Source: Oscillospiraceae bacterium | GTDB lineage: Bacteria; Bacillota_A; Clostridia; Oscillospirales; Oscillospiraceae | DNA: 27,976 bases | Assembly: GCA_016302005.1 (NCBI GenBank) | Contig: JAEDOK010000004.1 | Span: 1-27,976, forward strand | Direction of reading: 5' to 3' | Shown here: positions 8,846-16,236 of the stretch, one piece after another | How positions within the stretch are numbered: the first letter of the stretch is position 1 | Layout: each line of letters starts with the position of its first letter | The notes under the pieces: generated by a model | Told to the model about the DNA's origin: nothing | Seen by the model: the letters and a program-made list of their open reading frames with translations, nothing else | The model's database searches: none | Translations under genes and position numbers: made by a program

Positions 8846-9667
8846 ATGAGTGAACAATGCAGCGGAAATTGCGCCTCCTGCGGTGAGAGCTGCGGAGAGC
8901 GGACACAGGAGAGCTTGCTTGCCAAGCTGAACGATAAATCCAAGGTCAAGAAGGTGATCGCGGTCGTCTCAGGCAAGGGCGGCGTCGGCAAGAGCACCGT
9001 CACTGCTATGCTGGCAACGGCGATGCAGCGGGCGGGCAAGCGCACCGCGATTTTAGACGCGGACATTACGGGCCCCTCCGTGCCGAAGGCGTTCGGCGTG
9101 TGCGAATGCGCGGGCGCGAGCGAGGAGGGTATTTATCCCGCCGTCAGCAGGACGGGCATTCAGATCATGTCCATCAACCTCCTGCTGGACAATGAGGAGG
9201 ATCCCGTGCTTTGGCGCGGCCCCATCATCGCGGGCGCGGTCAAGCAGTTTTGGACGGATGTGTTTTGGGAGGACGTGGATTATATGTTCGTCGATATGCC
9301 TCCCGGAACGGGCGATGTGCCGCTGACGGTGTTCCAGTCCCTGCCTATTGACGGTGTGATTATCGTCACCTCGCCGCAGGAGCTGGTGTCAATGATCGTC
9401 GGCAAGGCGGTGCGCATGGCAAACATGATGAAGGTGCCCACCCTCGGCATCATCGAAAACTACAGCTATTTCCGCTGCCCCGACTGCGGAAAGCGCCACG
9501 AGCTTTTCGGCAAGAGCCATTTGGCGGAGGTTGCCGCAGAGTATCATCTGCCTGTCTTGGCGCAGCTTCCCATCGACCCGTCTGTCGCGGAGAAGTGCGA
9601 CACGGGCAGAGCAGAGGAGCTGGACACGACCGCCATTGAGGCGGCGCTTGCGGCGATCATGGAATAA
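8846..9667 (+). CDS. Mrp/NBP35 family P-loop ATPase, Fe-S cluster carrier
   Basis: A 273-residue cytoplasmic protein of the ApbC/NBP35 family that binds and transfers Fe-S clusters. Seen: an N-terminal cysteine cluster (Cys5, 9, 12, 16), the deviant Walker A VVSGKGGVGKST (residues 40-51), the family signature MPPGTGD in the middle, and a C-terminal FRCPDCGK with Cys211 and Cys214, the bridging CxxC of the dimer. The start ATG at 8846 follows AAGGAG; an in-frame GTG at 8819 precedes that site and was rejected. The gene stands alone between a repeat block and the exporter operon. The N-terminal Cys cluster is typical of clostridial and archaeal NBP35-like forms. Confidence 0.93.
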   Translation: MSEQCSGNCASCGESCGERTQESLLAKLNDKSKVKKVIAVVSGKGGVGKSTVTAMLATAMQRAGKRTAILDADITGPSVPKAFGVCECAGASEEGIYPAVSRTGIQIMSINLLLDNEEDPVLWRGPIIAGAVKQFWTDVFWEDVDYMFVDMPPGTGDVPLTVFQSLPIDGVIIVTSPQELVSMIVGKAVRMANMMKVPTLGIIENYSYFRCPDCGKRHELFGKSHLAEVAAEYHLPVLAQLPIDPSVAEKCDTGRAEELDTTAIEAALAAIME

Positions 9668-9752
9668 CTTCTGCAAAATTTTCTGTTTCATAGGAACGCG
9701 GAGATAAAAAATACGTCTGTACAAGAGATGAATTGACAACGGAGGTAATCGC

Positions 9753-11108
9753 ATGAAGAAACGTCTGTTTGCCGGCGCTCTGTTGCTGGCGCTGCTGCTC
9801 GGCACGCTGACCGGCTGCGGAAACAAGCTTCCCGCAGTGTATGTTCAGTCTGTTTCGCAGATCATGGGCTACGGCACGATGGGCGGCAGCAACGCCTGTG
9901 CCGGCGTCGTCGTTGCACAGAGCGAGGTCAAGGTCGAACGGGACGAAAGCCGCAAGGTCGCGGAGCTGCGGGTGGAGGTCGGACAGACCGTATCCGCAGG
10001 GGAAGTGCTGTTCGTCTATGATACCGACGAGATCCAGCTTACCATCGACAGGGCAAAGCTCGAGATCGAGCAGATGAAAAACACCGTCAAGGACTATACG
10101 GAGCAGATCACGCAGCTCGAAAAGGAAAAGAAGAGCGCGCCGGAGTCCGAAAAGCTCTCCTACACCGTTCGCATCCAGTCGCTGGAGGCGGATAAAAAGG
10201 AGACGGAGTATAACATTACCGTCAAAGAGCGAGAGCTTGCGGATCTGCAGGAAAATGTCGGCAGCGGCGCGGTCACTGCACCCATCGACGGTAAAATCAA
10301 GACCATCAATGAAAACGGCGGCTACGACAATATGACCGGTCAGCCGCTTCCGTACATCACCATGATCCAAGACGGCGCTTACCGCGTCAAGGGCAAGGTC
10401 AACGAGCTGAATCTGAGCGAGTTTTACGTCGGACAGACCGTGACCATCCGCTCCCGTGCGGATGAGACAATGACATGGACCGGCATGATCGCGGAGATCG
10501 ACACTGCGCCGGAGACGAACAACAACGACGGAATGTATTATGATTACGGCTACGGCGTATCGGACGAAATGACCTCCACCAGCAGCTACCCCTTCTATGT
10601 CGATCTGGATACCGTGGACGGTCTGCTCCTCGGGCAGCACGTGTTCATCGAGGCGGGCGGCGGACTGACGGAGACGCTGGAGGGTGTTTCGCTTTACGCC
10701 GACTATGTCCTCGGCTCTGAGGAGGAGGGCTACTATGTTTGGGCGGCAAACGCAGACAATGAGATCGAAAAGCGTACCGTCACGGTTCGCTCGTTTGACG
10801 AGATGCTTTACTGCTATGTGATCGCCGAGGGCTTGACCGCCGAGGATCGGATCGCTTTCCCGGACGACAGCATCCAAGAAGGTGCGCCCGTGACGGACAC
10901 GATGCCGGAGCCTTCCGACCCGGACGCGCCCATGGAAGGCGGCGAGATCAATGATGGCTTTATTGACGGCGGCTTTGTTGACGATGGCTTTATTGACGAC
11001 GGCTTTATTGACGACGGGTATGTTGATGAAGGCTTTGTTGACGACGGTTTTAATTCCTTCCCGGAGGGAACCGACGATATCAGCGGAGGAATGACAGATG
11101 CTGGTTGA
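9753..11108 (+). CDS. Lipoprotein periplasmic-adaptor-like subunit of ABC exporter (HlyD/MacA fold), adaptor 1
   Basis: A 451-residue exported lipoprotein: MKKR, a hydrophobic stretch and a lipobox LTGC with Cys22 as the lipidated residue. Next come a biotinyl-lipoyl half-motif (VAELRVEVGQTVSAGEVLF), a coiled-coil hairpin of ordinary size (about 90-165), the second lipoyl half (GAVTAPIDGKIKTIN) and a beta-barrel region (PYITMIQDGAYRVKGKVNE). Such adaptors link an ABC permease to extracytoplasmic partners. The C-terminus (401-433) is a run of five-residue DGFID-type repeats. The start follows GGAGGT by 6 nt. The gene overlaps the ATPase gene by 11 nt, so it is the first gene of a coupled operon with 11098-14778. 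It resembles YknX-type adaptors by fold, not by clear orthology. Confidence 0.9.
   Translation: MKKRLFAGALLLALLLGTLTGCGNKLPAVYVQSVSQIMGYGTMGGSNACAGVVVAQSEVKVERDESRKVAELRVEVGQTVSAGEVLFVYDTDEIQLTIDRAKLEIEQMKNTVKDYTEQITQLEKEKKSAPESEKLSYTVRIQSLEADKKETEYNITVKERELADLQENVGSGAVTAPIDGKIKTINENGGYDNMTGQPLPYITMIQDGAYRVKGKVNELNLSEFYVGQTVTIRSRADETMTWTGMIAEIDTAPETNNNDGMYYDYGYGVSDEMTSTSSYPFYVDLDTVDGLLLGQHVFIEAGGGLTETLEGVSLYADYVLGSEEEGYYVWAANADNEIEKRTVTVRSFDEMLYCYVIAEGLTAEDRIAFPDDSIQEGAPVTDTMPEPSDPDAPMEGGEINDGFIDGGFVDDGFIDDGFIDDGYVDEGFVDDGFNSFPEGTDDISGGMTDAG
10953..11051 (+). repeat. 15-bp coding tandem repeat (DGFID pentads) in adaptor 1
   Basis: Six consecutive 15-bp units plus a partial one encode DGFID, GGFVD, DGFID, DGFID, DGYVD, EGFVD, DGF. 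The protein segment is strongly acidic with a regularly spaced aromatic residue. Confidence 0.9.
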
Positions 11109-11790
11109 GATGAAGGACCTCTGCAAGGACTACCCGCAGGGCAAAGAGACGGTTCGCGTGCTGAAGGATGTCTGTCTGGAAGTGGAGGAGGGCGACTATC
11201 TTGCCATTATGGGACCGTCCGGCTCGGGTAAGACAACGCTGATGAATCTCATCGGCTGCCTCGATGTGCCGACCTCGGGCACCTATCTCCTCGACGGAGA
11301 AAACCTCCTCGGTGCGAGCAGCAACCGTCTGGCTGAGGTGCGCAATCATATGCTGGGCTTTGTGTTTCAGAGCTTTTATCTGCTGCCGAAGCTGAATGCA
11401 ATGGATAATGTCGCCCTGCCGCTGATGTATGCAGGTGTGCCGAAAAAAGAGCGCCGTGCGCGGGCGATTGAGGCGTTGGAAGCCATGGGATTGGGCGAGC
11501 GCCTGCATTTTAAACCGAGTCAGCTCTCGGGAGGTCAGTGCCAGCGCGTTGCCATTGCCCGCGCCATTGTCGGAAAGCCCAAGCTGCTGCTTGCCGACGA
11601 ACCGACAGGTGCACTGGATACCGCTGCCGGCGATCAGATCATGGATATTTTTGACGCGCTGCATGAGAGCGGAACGACGATCATCATGATTACGCATGAG
11701 CAAGCGATCGCAAACCGTGCAAAGCGCATCTGCTATATCCGCGACGGCGTCCTGACGGACGGCGGAAGGGAAGGTGAGCAGGATGCATAG
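11098..11790 (+). CDS. ABC exporter ATP-binding subunit (MacB/LolD/YknY type)
   Basis: A 230-residue ATPase that powers the FtsX-like permease encoded two genes downstream. Motifs: Walker A GPSGSGKTT, the LolD/MacB family tract LIGCLDVPTSG, Q-loop GFVFQSFYLLPKLNA, signature LSGGQCQRVAIARAI, Walker B LLLADEPTGALD and H-loop MITHE. Everything needed for ATP hydrolysis is present and the length is normal. The start overlaps the end of adaptor 1, with CGGAGGA 7 nt upstream. Its own end overlaps the start of adaptor 2, so the operon is tightly coupled. Confidence 0.95.
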   Translation: MLVEMKDLCKDYPQGKETVRVLKDVCLEVEEGDYLAIMGPSGSGKTTLMNLIGCLDVPTSGTYLLDGENLLGASSNRLAEVRNHMLGFVFQSFYLLPKLNAMDNVALPLMYAGVPKKERRARAIEALEAMGLGERLHFKPSQLSGGQCQRVAIARAIVGKPKLLLADEPTGALDTAAGDQIMDIFDALHESGTTIIMITHEQAIANRAKRICYIRDGVLTDGGREGEQDA

Positions 11791-13501
11791 AAAAGGCGTG
11801 AAGGTTGCGATCATTTCTGCACTCTGTGTCGTAACGGCAGTTACGGTCTTGGTTGGAGCGCTGTGGTATTTCGGCAGCAAAACCGATCCCGTCGAGGTCG
11901 TGCCGCTTAGTAATCACGTGATCGGCTATTTTGACGATTCCGTGCAGTATGACGGCATGGTGACGGCAGAGAATCTGCAATCCGTCTATCCCAGCGATAC
12001 GCAGAGCGTGACGGAAGTTTTTGTCACGGAGGGGCAGACGGTGCGTGTCGGTGACGCACTTTTGAGCTACGACACGACTTTGACGGAGATTCAGCTCGAA
12101 CGTAAGCGGCTGAATGTGCAACAACTGGAGCTGGATATAAAAAACGCGCAGGATGACTTAAAGCGCATCAACGCGATGAAGCCTTACAGCCCGCCGCCGA
12201 CGCCGACAACGAAGCCGACGCAGCCGTCTTCCAACGCTACGCTGGAGCCGGTCACGCAAATGCCCTATTTCTTGGGCGGCAGCGGCACGCAGTCGGAGCC
12301 TTACCGCTGGCTTTGGTCGGAGGAACTGACCTATGACACGGCGTTTATCGAGGAAATGCTCACTGCGGAGAAAACGGAGATTTGGGTCTCCTTCGAAGTG
12401 CGTGAGCAAAACGCGATCAAGGGCGAGCTGTTGAATTGCTGGGGTCTGCATGTTACGGTAGAAATCTCCGAAACGCCGACAGAGGAATCGACGGATACAC
12501 CCACCGAGGAATCGACCGATATGCCCACCGAGGAACCGACGGATACGCCCACCGAGGAACCGACGGATACGCCCACCGAGGAATCGACGGATATGCCCAA
12601 CGAAGAACCGACGGAGCAACCGACCGAAGAACCGACAAACGAACGCACTCTGCGCTATGCATTCTTCGTTCCGGACCTGCCTGACCCCGATTATGACGAC
12701 GAGCCGACGCAGCCGTCTACCGACTGGGTGGACGACAGCTCCGGCTATACGGCAGCGGAGATCGCGCAGATGCGCAAGGACAAGCAAAAAGAGATTCGGG
12801 ATCTTGATGTCCAATACCGCATAGCGAAGGTCGATTATGAGCGCGCGCAGGAGGAAGCGGAGAACGGCACCGTCTATGCAAAGGTCGATGGCACGGTTAC
12901 CTACCTTGCGGATCCTGAAGCCGCCCGAATGGACGGAACGCCGATCCTGACTATCTACGGCGGCGGATGCTATCATGTGCAGGTTGCCATCGGAGAATTT
13001 GAATTGGCAGCCTACCCTGTTGGCTCTGAGGTCACCGTCATGTCGTGGGAGAACTACGGGGTGGAAATCGCCGGAACGATAGAGGCTGTTTCTGATACTC
13101 CGGTGACCGGCAGCTACTACTATTATTACGGCGGAAACCCCAATGCCTCCCGCTATATGGCGACAGTCGCCGTACCGGCAGACGCGAATCTGCGCGAGGG
13201 AGAGTATGTCGGTGTGACCTTCCGCGGCGGCAACGCGGATGAAAACGCCATCTATTTGGAAGATATGTACATCCGCACCGAGGACGGTCACCCCTACGTC
13301 TATAAGCGCGGTGAGGACGGAAAGCTCGAAAAATGCGAGGTTCGCACGGGCGCTGTCTACTGGGGCTATACCGCCGTCTACGGCGACTTGACCGAGGAGG
13401 ATTATATCGCCTTCCCCTACGGCAAAGCGGTCAAGGAGGGCGCCGATACCGTCGAGGGTGAGGATAACAATGGCTATTATGACTACGGCATTGTCTATTG
13501 A
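11783..13501 (+). CDS. Second membrane-anchored adaptor of the ABC exporter (HlyD/MacA-like), adaptor 2
   Basis: About 572 residues with one N-terminal membrane anchor (residues about 7-28) and no lipobox. The lipoyl half-motif (VTEVFVTEGQTVRVGDALL) leads into the first coiled-coil helix (ERKRLNVQQLELDIKNAQDDL). The hairpin is then interrupted by a ~190-residue insertion: a Pro/Thr-rich stretch, a folded-looking segment (PYFLGGSGTQSEPYRWLW to LHVTVEI) and seven eight-residue TPTEESTD-type repeats. The returning helix (AEIAQMRKDKQKEIRDLD) and second lipoyl half (YAKVDGTVTYLADP) follow, then the barrel. The ATG at 11783 is preferred; an in-frame GTG lies at 11774. A second adaptor next to adaptor 1 is unusual, because most such operons carry one. 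No substrate can be inferred. Confidence 0.85.
   Translation: MHRKGVKVAIISALCVVTAVTVLVGALWYFGSKTDPVEVVPLSNHVIGYFDDSVQYDGMVTAENLQSVYPSDTQSVTEVFVTEGQTVRVGDALLSYDTTLTEIQLERKRLNVQQLELDIKNAQDDLKRINAMKPYSPPPTPTTKPTQPSSNATLEPVTQMPYFLGGSGTQSEPYRWLWSEELTYDTAFIEEMLTAEKTEIWVSFEVREQNAIKGELLNCWGLHVTVEISETPTEESTDTPTEESTDMPTEEPTDTPTEEPTDTPTEESTDMPNEEPTEQPTEEPTNERTLRYAFFVPDLPDPDYDDEPTQPSTDWVDDSSGYTAAEIAQMRKDKQKEIRDLDVQYRIAKVDYERAQEEAENGTVYAKVDGTVTYLADPEAARMDGTPILTIYGGGCYHVQVAIGEFELAAYPVGSEVTVMSWENYGVEIAGTIEAVSDTPVTGSYYYYYGGNPNASRYMATVAVPADANLREGEYVGVTFRGGNADENAIYLEDMYIRTEDGHPYVYKRGEDGKLEKCEVRTGAVYWGYTAVYGDLTEEDYIAFPYGKAVKEGADTVEGEDNNGYYDYGIVY
12473..12637 (+). repeat. 24-bp coding tandem repeat (TPTEESTD octads) in adaptor 2
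   Basis: Six full 24-bp units and a seventh partial one encode T/M-P-T-E-E-S/P-T-D. Neighbouring units are nearly identical in DNA (ACGCCCACCGAGGAACCGAC), pointing to recent slippage or unequal exchange, so copy number probably varies between strains. Confidence 0.92.
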
Positions 13502-13518
13502 GAAGGGAGGAAGCTTCT

Positions 13519-14778
13519 GTGTTTGAAAGTATTTCACAGGCGCTGCAAAGCGTTTTCTCGCATAAGCTGCGCTCCTTCCTGACGATGCTCGGCATCATTA
13601 TCGGCATCGCCTCCATCATCACCATCATCTCGAGCATTAAGGGCACCAATGAACAGATCAAGGAGAATCTGATCGGTGCGGGCAACAATGTCGTAACAGT
13701 CCAGCTTTATCAAAATGATATGCGGTACGATATGATGTATAATCAGAACCCTGTGGGGGTCTCCGTCATCGGAGAAGATGCCCGCGAGGAGCTGTGCAAG
13801 CTGGAGGGCGTGCAGGAGGTCTCTTTTTACCGCAGCCGTGAGTATGCCGAGAGCGTCTATTATTTGAACACATCGTTCAACGGCAGCGTTTACGGGATCG
13901 ACGAGTGTTATTTCTCTGTCAATGATTACAGCATTCGGCAGGGAAGAAGCTTTACGGAGCATGATTTTGACACTGTGCGAAAGGTCGCGATCTTAGACGA
14001 GACGGCGGCAAAAACACTTTTCGGCAGCGACGATCCGGTCGGTAAGATCATTGAAATTGCAAAAGAACCGTTTACCGTCGTCGGCGTTGCGGTGCGCAGC
14101 AGTGCGTTTCAACCGGTGATCAACTCCGTGGAGGATTACTGGATGTATGCCGAGACGGGACAGGGCGTTGTCTTCCTTCCGGAGAGCGTATGGCCCATCG
14201 TCTACCGCTTTGACGAACCGCAGAATGTCGCCGTCCGTGCAACCTCGACCGATGATATCACGGCTGCGGGAAAATCGGTTGCCGACTATCTGACCGCGCA
14301 CCAAATCACAGAGGCGACGGCAAAGAACGGCTTTTCCTACCGCAATGACGATCTATTAAAGCGAGCGGAGCAATTGCAGGAGATGAGTGAGTCTACCAAT
14401 AACCAGCTCATTTGGATTGCAGGAATCTCACTGCTCGTCGGCGGCATCGGCGTGATGAACATCATGCTCGTCAGCGTGACGGAGCGCACGCATGAGATCG
14501 GTCTGAAAAAGGCAATCGGCGCGAAGCGGCGCAGAATATTGAGCCAGTTTTTGACCGAGGCGGCGGTGCTGACGGGCATCGGCGGTCTGCTCGGCGTGCT
14601 GGGCGGCATCGGAATGTCCAAGCTGATCTCTCACTTTATGGATACGCCGTCTGCCATCAGCGTCCCCGCGATCCTTGCTGCGGCGGTGTTCTCGATTCTG
14701 ATCGGTCTGATTTTCGGCATTGTCCCCGCCGTCAAGGCGTCCAAGCTCAACCCCATCGAAGCCTTACGCAGAGAATAA
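13519..14778 (+). CDS. ABC exporter permease, MacB/FtsX family
   Basis: A 419-residue permease with four membrane helices. The first lies at about 20-42 (SFLTMLGIIIGIASIITI), followed by a large extracytoplasmic MacB_PCD domain (about 45-285). The FtsX domain carries three helices, including WIAGISLLVGGIGVMNIMLVSVTERTHEIG and the C-terminal GLIFGIVPAVKASKLNPIEALR, both diagnostic of MacB/YknZ. The GTG start at 13519 is chosen because GGGAGG lies 9 nt before it; the longer frame from 13498 starts before that site. It is the last gene of the four-gene exporter operon and is followed by a hairpin terminator. Confidence 0.94.
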   Translation: MFESISQALQSVFSHKLRSFLTMLGIIIGIASIITIISSIKGTNEQIKENLIGAGNNVVTVQLYQNDMRYDMMYNQNPVGVSVIGEDAREELCKLEGVQEVSFYRSREYAESVYYLNTSFNGSVYGIDECYFSVNDYSIRQGRSFTEHDFDTVRKVAILDETAAKTLFGSDDPVGKIIEIAKEPFTVVGVAVRSSAFQPVINSVEDYWMYAETGQGVVFLPESVWPIVYRFDEPQNVAVRATSTDDITAAGKSVADYLTAHQITEATAKNGFSYRNDDLLKRAEQLQEMSESTNNQLIWIAGISLLVGGIGVMNIMLVSVTERTHEIGLKKAIGAKRRRILSQFLTEAAVLTGIGGLLGVLGGIGMSKLISHFMDTPSAISVPAILAAAVFSILIGLIFGIVPAVKASKLNPIEALRRE

Positions 14779-14784
14779 ATGACG

Positions 14785-14816
14785 ATCACCCCGCCACCAA
14801 GGCGGGGTGATTCTTG
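14785..14816 (+). terminator. Rho-independent-like terminator of the exporter operon
   Basis: An 11-bp GC-rich stem ATCACCCCGCC / GGCGGGGTGAT with a 5-nt loop, followed by the weak T-tract TCTTG. It starts 6 nt after the permease stop codon. Confidence 0.7.
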
Positions 14817-14865
14817 TAAGTACGGTGTTGGGCGGGGAGAAGTGACCGTGCATGAAGAAGAAAAG

Positions 14866-14900
14866 AGATTGCCGCGTCGCTTCGCTCCTCGCAATGACAA
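14866..14900 (-). repeat. REP-like element, copy 3
   Basis: AGATTGCC-GCGTCGCTTCGCTCCTCG-CAATGACA. It is followed by AAAGGGTAACCACCCATGTC, which recurs after copy 5, so 14866-14924 and 14995-15054 are a direct duplication about 129 bp apart. Confidence 0.85.
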
Positions 14901-14916
14901 AAAGGGTAACCACCCA

Positions 14917-14950
14917 TGTCATTGCGAGGCGCTTGCGCCGTGGCAATCTC
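14917..14950 (+). repeat. REP-like element, copy 4
   Basis: TGTCATTGCGAG and GGCAATCTC arms around the centre GGCGC-ttg-CGCC, a stem unlike those of other copies. Confidence 0.85.
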
Positions 14951-14952
14951 GC

Positions 14953-14976
14953 GCAGGCACTACCGATTGTGTACAA
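14953..14976 (+). repeat. Fragment of the 110-bp element interior
   Basis: GCAGGCACTACCGATTGTGT aligns with GCAGGAACTACCGACTGCGT inside the element at 22449-22560. No terminal palindromes are attached. Confidence 0.5.
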
Positions 14977-14994
14977 GGGCGGAAGAATGAAAAA

Positions 14995-15030
14995 AGATTG
15001 CTGCGTCGCTTCGCTCCTCGCAATGACAAA
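14995..15030 (-). repeat. REP-like element, copy 5 (duplicate of copy 3)
   Basis: Differs from copy 3 by one base in the arm (AGATTGCTG). The 330-base gap 14779-15108 holds the operon terminator, copies 3-5 and the short 110-bp-element fragment; no gene or promoter was recognised. Confidence 0.85.
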
Positions 15031-15108
15031 AAGGGGTAACCACCCATGTCATTGACGCAGCGTGTTGCGGTCTGCAATGATCAGCAGAAGCGTGAATTAC
15101 CGCATTCT

Positions 15109-16095
15109 TTAAGGCTCCTCCGGCAAAGCGGCAAGGGATTTTTTCAGCAAGGTGCGGTATTCCTCTACGGCGCTTTTGGGGAATACTATGGTTGCTCTGC
15201 CGCCGAAGCTTGCGACCCATGCCAAAAAATTCGGAGAGACGGAGATGCTTGCGGTTATGGTAAAATGCCCCTCTCCGTCGGGGATCAGCATCGTATCCTC
15301 TCCGAAGCGGTCGAGGACGACGCCTGCCAATGCGTTCTCAAAGCGCAGCTTGACCCGCTTGCTGCTGCCGCGATACATGCCGAATACCTCCTTGGCATAG
15401 CTCGCGGGATTGAAATTGCGCATTTCCTCGGTCATCACGCGCTTCTGACCGGTCAATTGAATATTCTCCATCTTATCCACGCGATAATGCGTCAATCCGT
15501 GTCTGCTTCCGTGGGCGACAAGGTAGTAATTCTCGTCGTCCCACACAAGGGCGCAGGGGCTTGCGGTGTAAACGCCCGCGCGGAAATGCTTTTGCTTATC
15601 TACGCCACGGTCAAAGTAGCGGAAGGTGATTTGACTGTCCGCACCGATCGCCTCGTGCAAAAGGTCAATGTTGGCATAGCTCTTCTCGTTGCTGCTCTTC
15701 AGCCGCCCGGATAAAACGATCTGACGGCGCAAAAGCTCGGAGCCTTGTGTGGTGGACAGGGCAGCCAGCTTGCGAATCAGCGTCGCGGACTGCTTCTGTG
15801 TCAGAAATTTCGACGACAGCACCGCATCAACCAACAGCTTCAGCTCCGCCGGCGCGAAATCCCGCTGCGCGACATAATAGCCCGAGGGCTTGCCGCGCCG
15901 ATAAAGAATGTCCGTGCCGTAGTCGTTGAGGGTGCGGATGTCGTCATAGATGCTCTTGCGTTCGGCACGAATATCCTTGCTCGCAAGATAGTCGATCAGC
16001 TCCTGCACGCCCGCAGGATGCGCCTCGTCGGTGTTCTGCCGCAGATAATCGCGCAGATACAGCAGCTTCAGCTTTTGCCTTTCACTCTTTGCCAT
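15109..16095 (-). CDS. WYL-domain transcriptional regulator (DeoR-type HTH, YafY family)
   Basis: A 328-residue DNA-binding protein. The N-terminal third is a winged helix-turn-helix (RQKLKLLYLRDYLRQNT to ERKSIYDDIRTLNDYGTDI). The middle is the WYL domain, here with the variant PCALVWDDENYYLVAH and HYRVDKMENI, and the C-terminal third is a WCX extension (VKLRFENALAGVVLDRFG). WYL proteins sense nucleic acids or small ligands and often control stress or defence genes. It is divergent from the AI-2E permease at 16237, with 141 bp between them, so it may regulate that gene or itself. Its own promoter is weak to the eye (TTGCTT near 16150 on the minus strand). No defence genes lie alongside. Confidence 0.92.
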   Translation of the reverse strand: MAKSERQKLKLLYLRDYLRQNTDEAHPAGVQELIDYLASKDIRAERKSIYDDIRTLNDYGTDILYRRGKPSGYYVAQRDFAPAELKLLVDAVLSSKFLTQKQSATLIRKLAALSTTQGSELLRRQIVLSGRLKSSNEKSYANIDLLHEAIGADSQITFRYFDRGVDKQKHFRAGVYTASPCALVWDDENYYLVAHGSRHGLTHYRVDKMENIQLTGQKRVMTEEMRNFNPASYAKEVFGMYRGSSKRVKLRFENALAGVVLDRFGEDTMLIPDGEGHFTITASISVSPNFLAWVASFGGRATIVFPKSAVEEYRTLLKKSLAALPEEP

Positions 16096-16173
16096 AAAAC
16101 CGCTTCTTTCCTTTTTTCTTAAGATACCATAAAGCGGCGTAGAAAAGCAAGAGGATGATGTTATTTTCCGCTC

Positions 16174-16202
16174 TTGACGATTTTGCGGATTCGTGGTATG
16201 CT
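16174..16202 (+). promoter_or_regulatory. Sigma-A type promoter of the AI-2E permease gene
   Basis: -35 TTGACG (16174-16179), 17-nt spacer, -10 TATGCT (16197-16202) with an upstream TGG extension. It lies 34 nt before the ATG and points away from the WYL gene. Confidence 0.75.
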
Positions 16203-16236
16203 ATAACAAACTGCGGAAAGGAGAACTGTACTCCGC

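Noticed and set aside
8493..8857. Small frames encoding RAGTCPRR-like peptides
   Set aside because: They arise from the 110-bp element; the same peptide strings appear at each copy in several frames, as expected of palindromic DNA and not of a gene.
12473..12637. Possible CRISPR-like array
   Set aside because: The 24-bp units are contiguous and in frame, without spacers; it is a protein-coding tandem repeat.
14779..15055. Small plus-strand frames (86 and 67 codons)
   Set aside because: They are made of REP-like units and the terminator; the translations repeat RRFAPRNDKK-type strings that come from the DNA repeat.
15109..16095. WYL regulator as the marker of a defence island
   Set aside because: WYL proteins do regulate some defence systems, but the neighbours are an exporter operon and an AI-2E family permease; no nuclease, methylase, reverse transcriptase or Cas gene is present.
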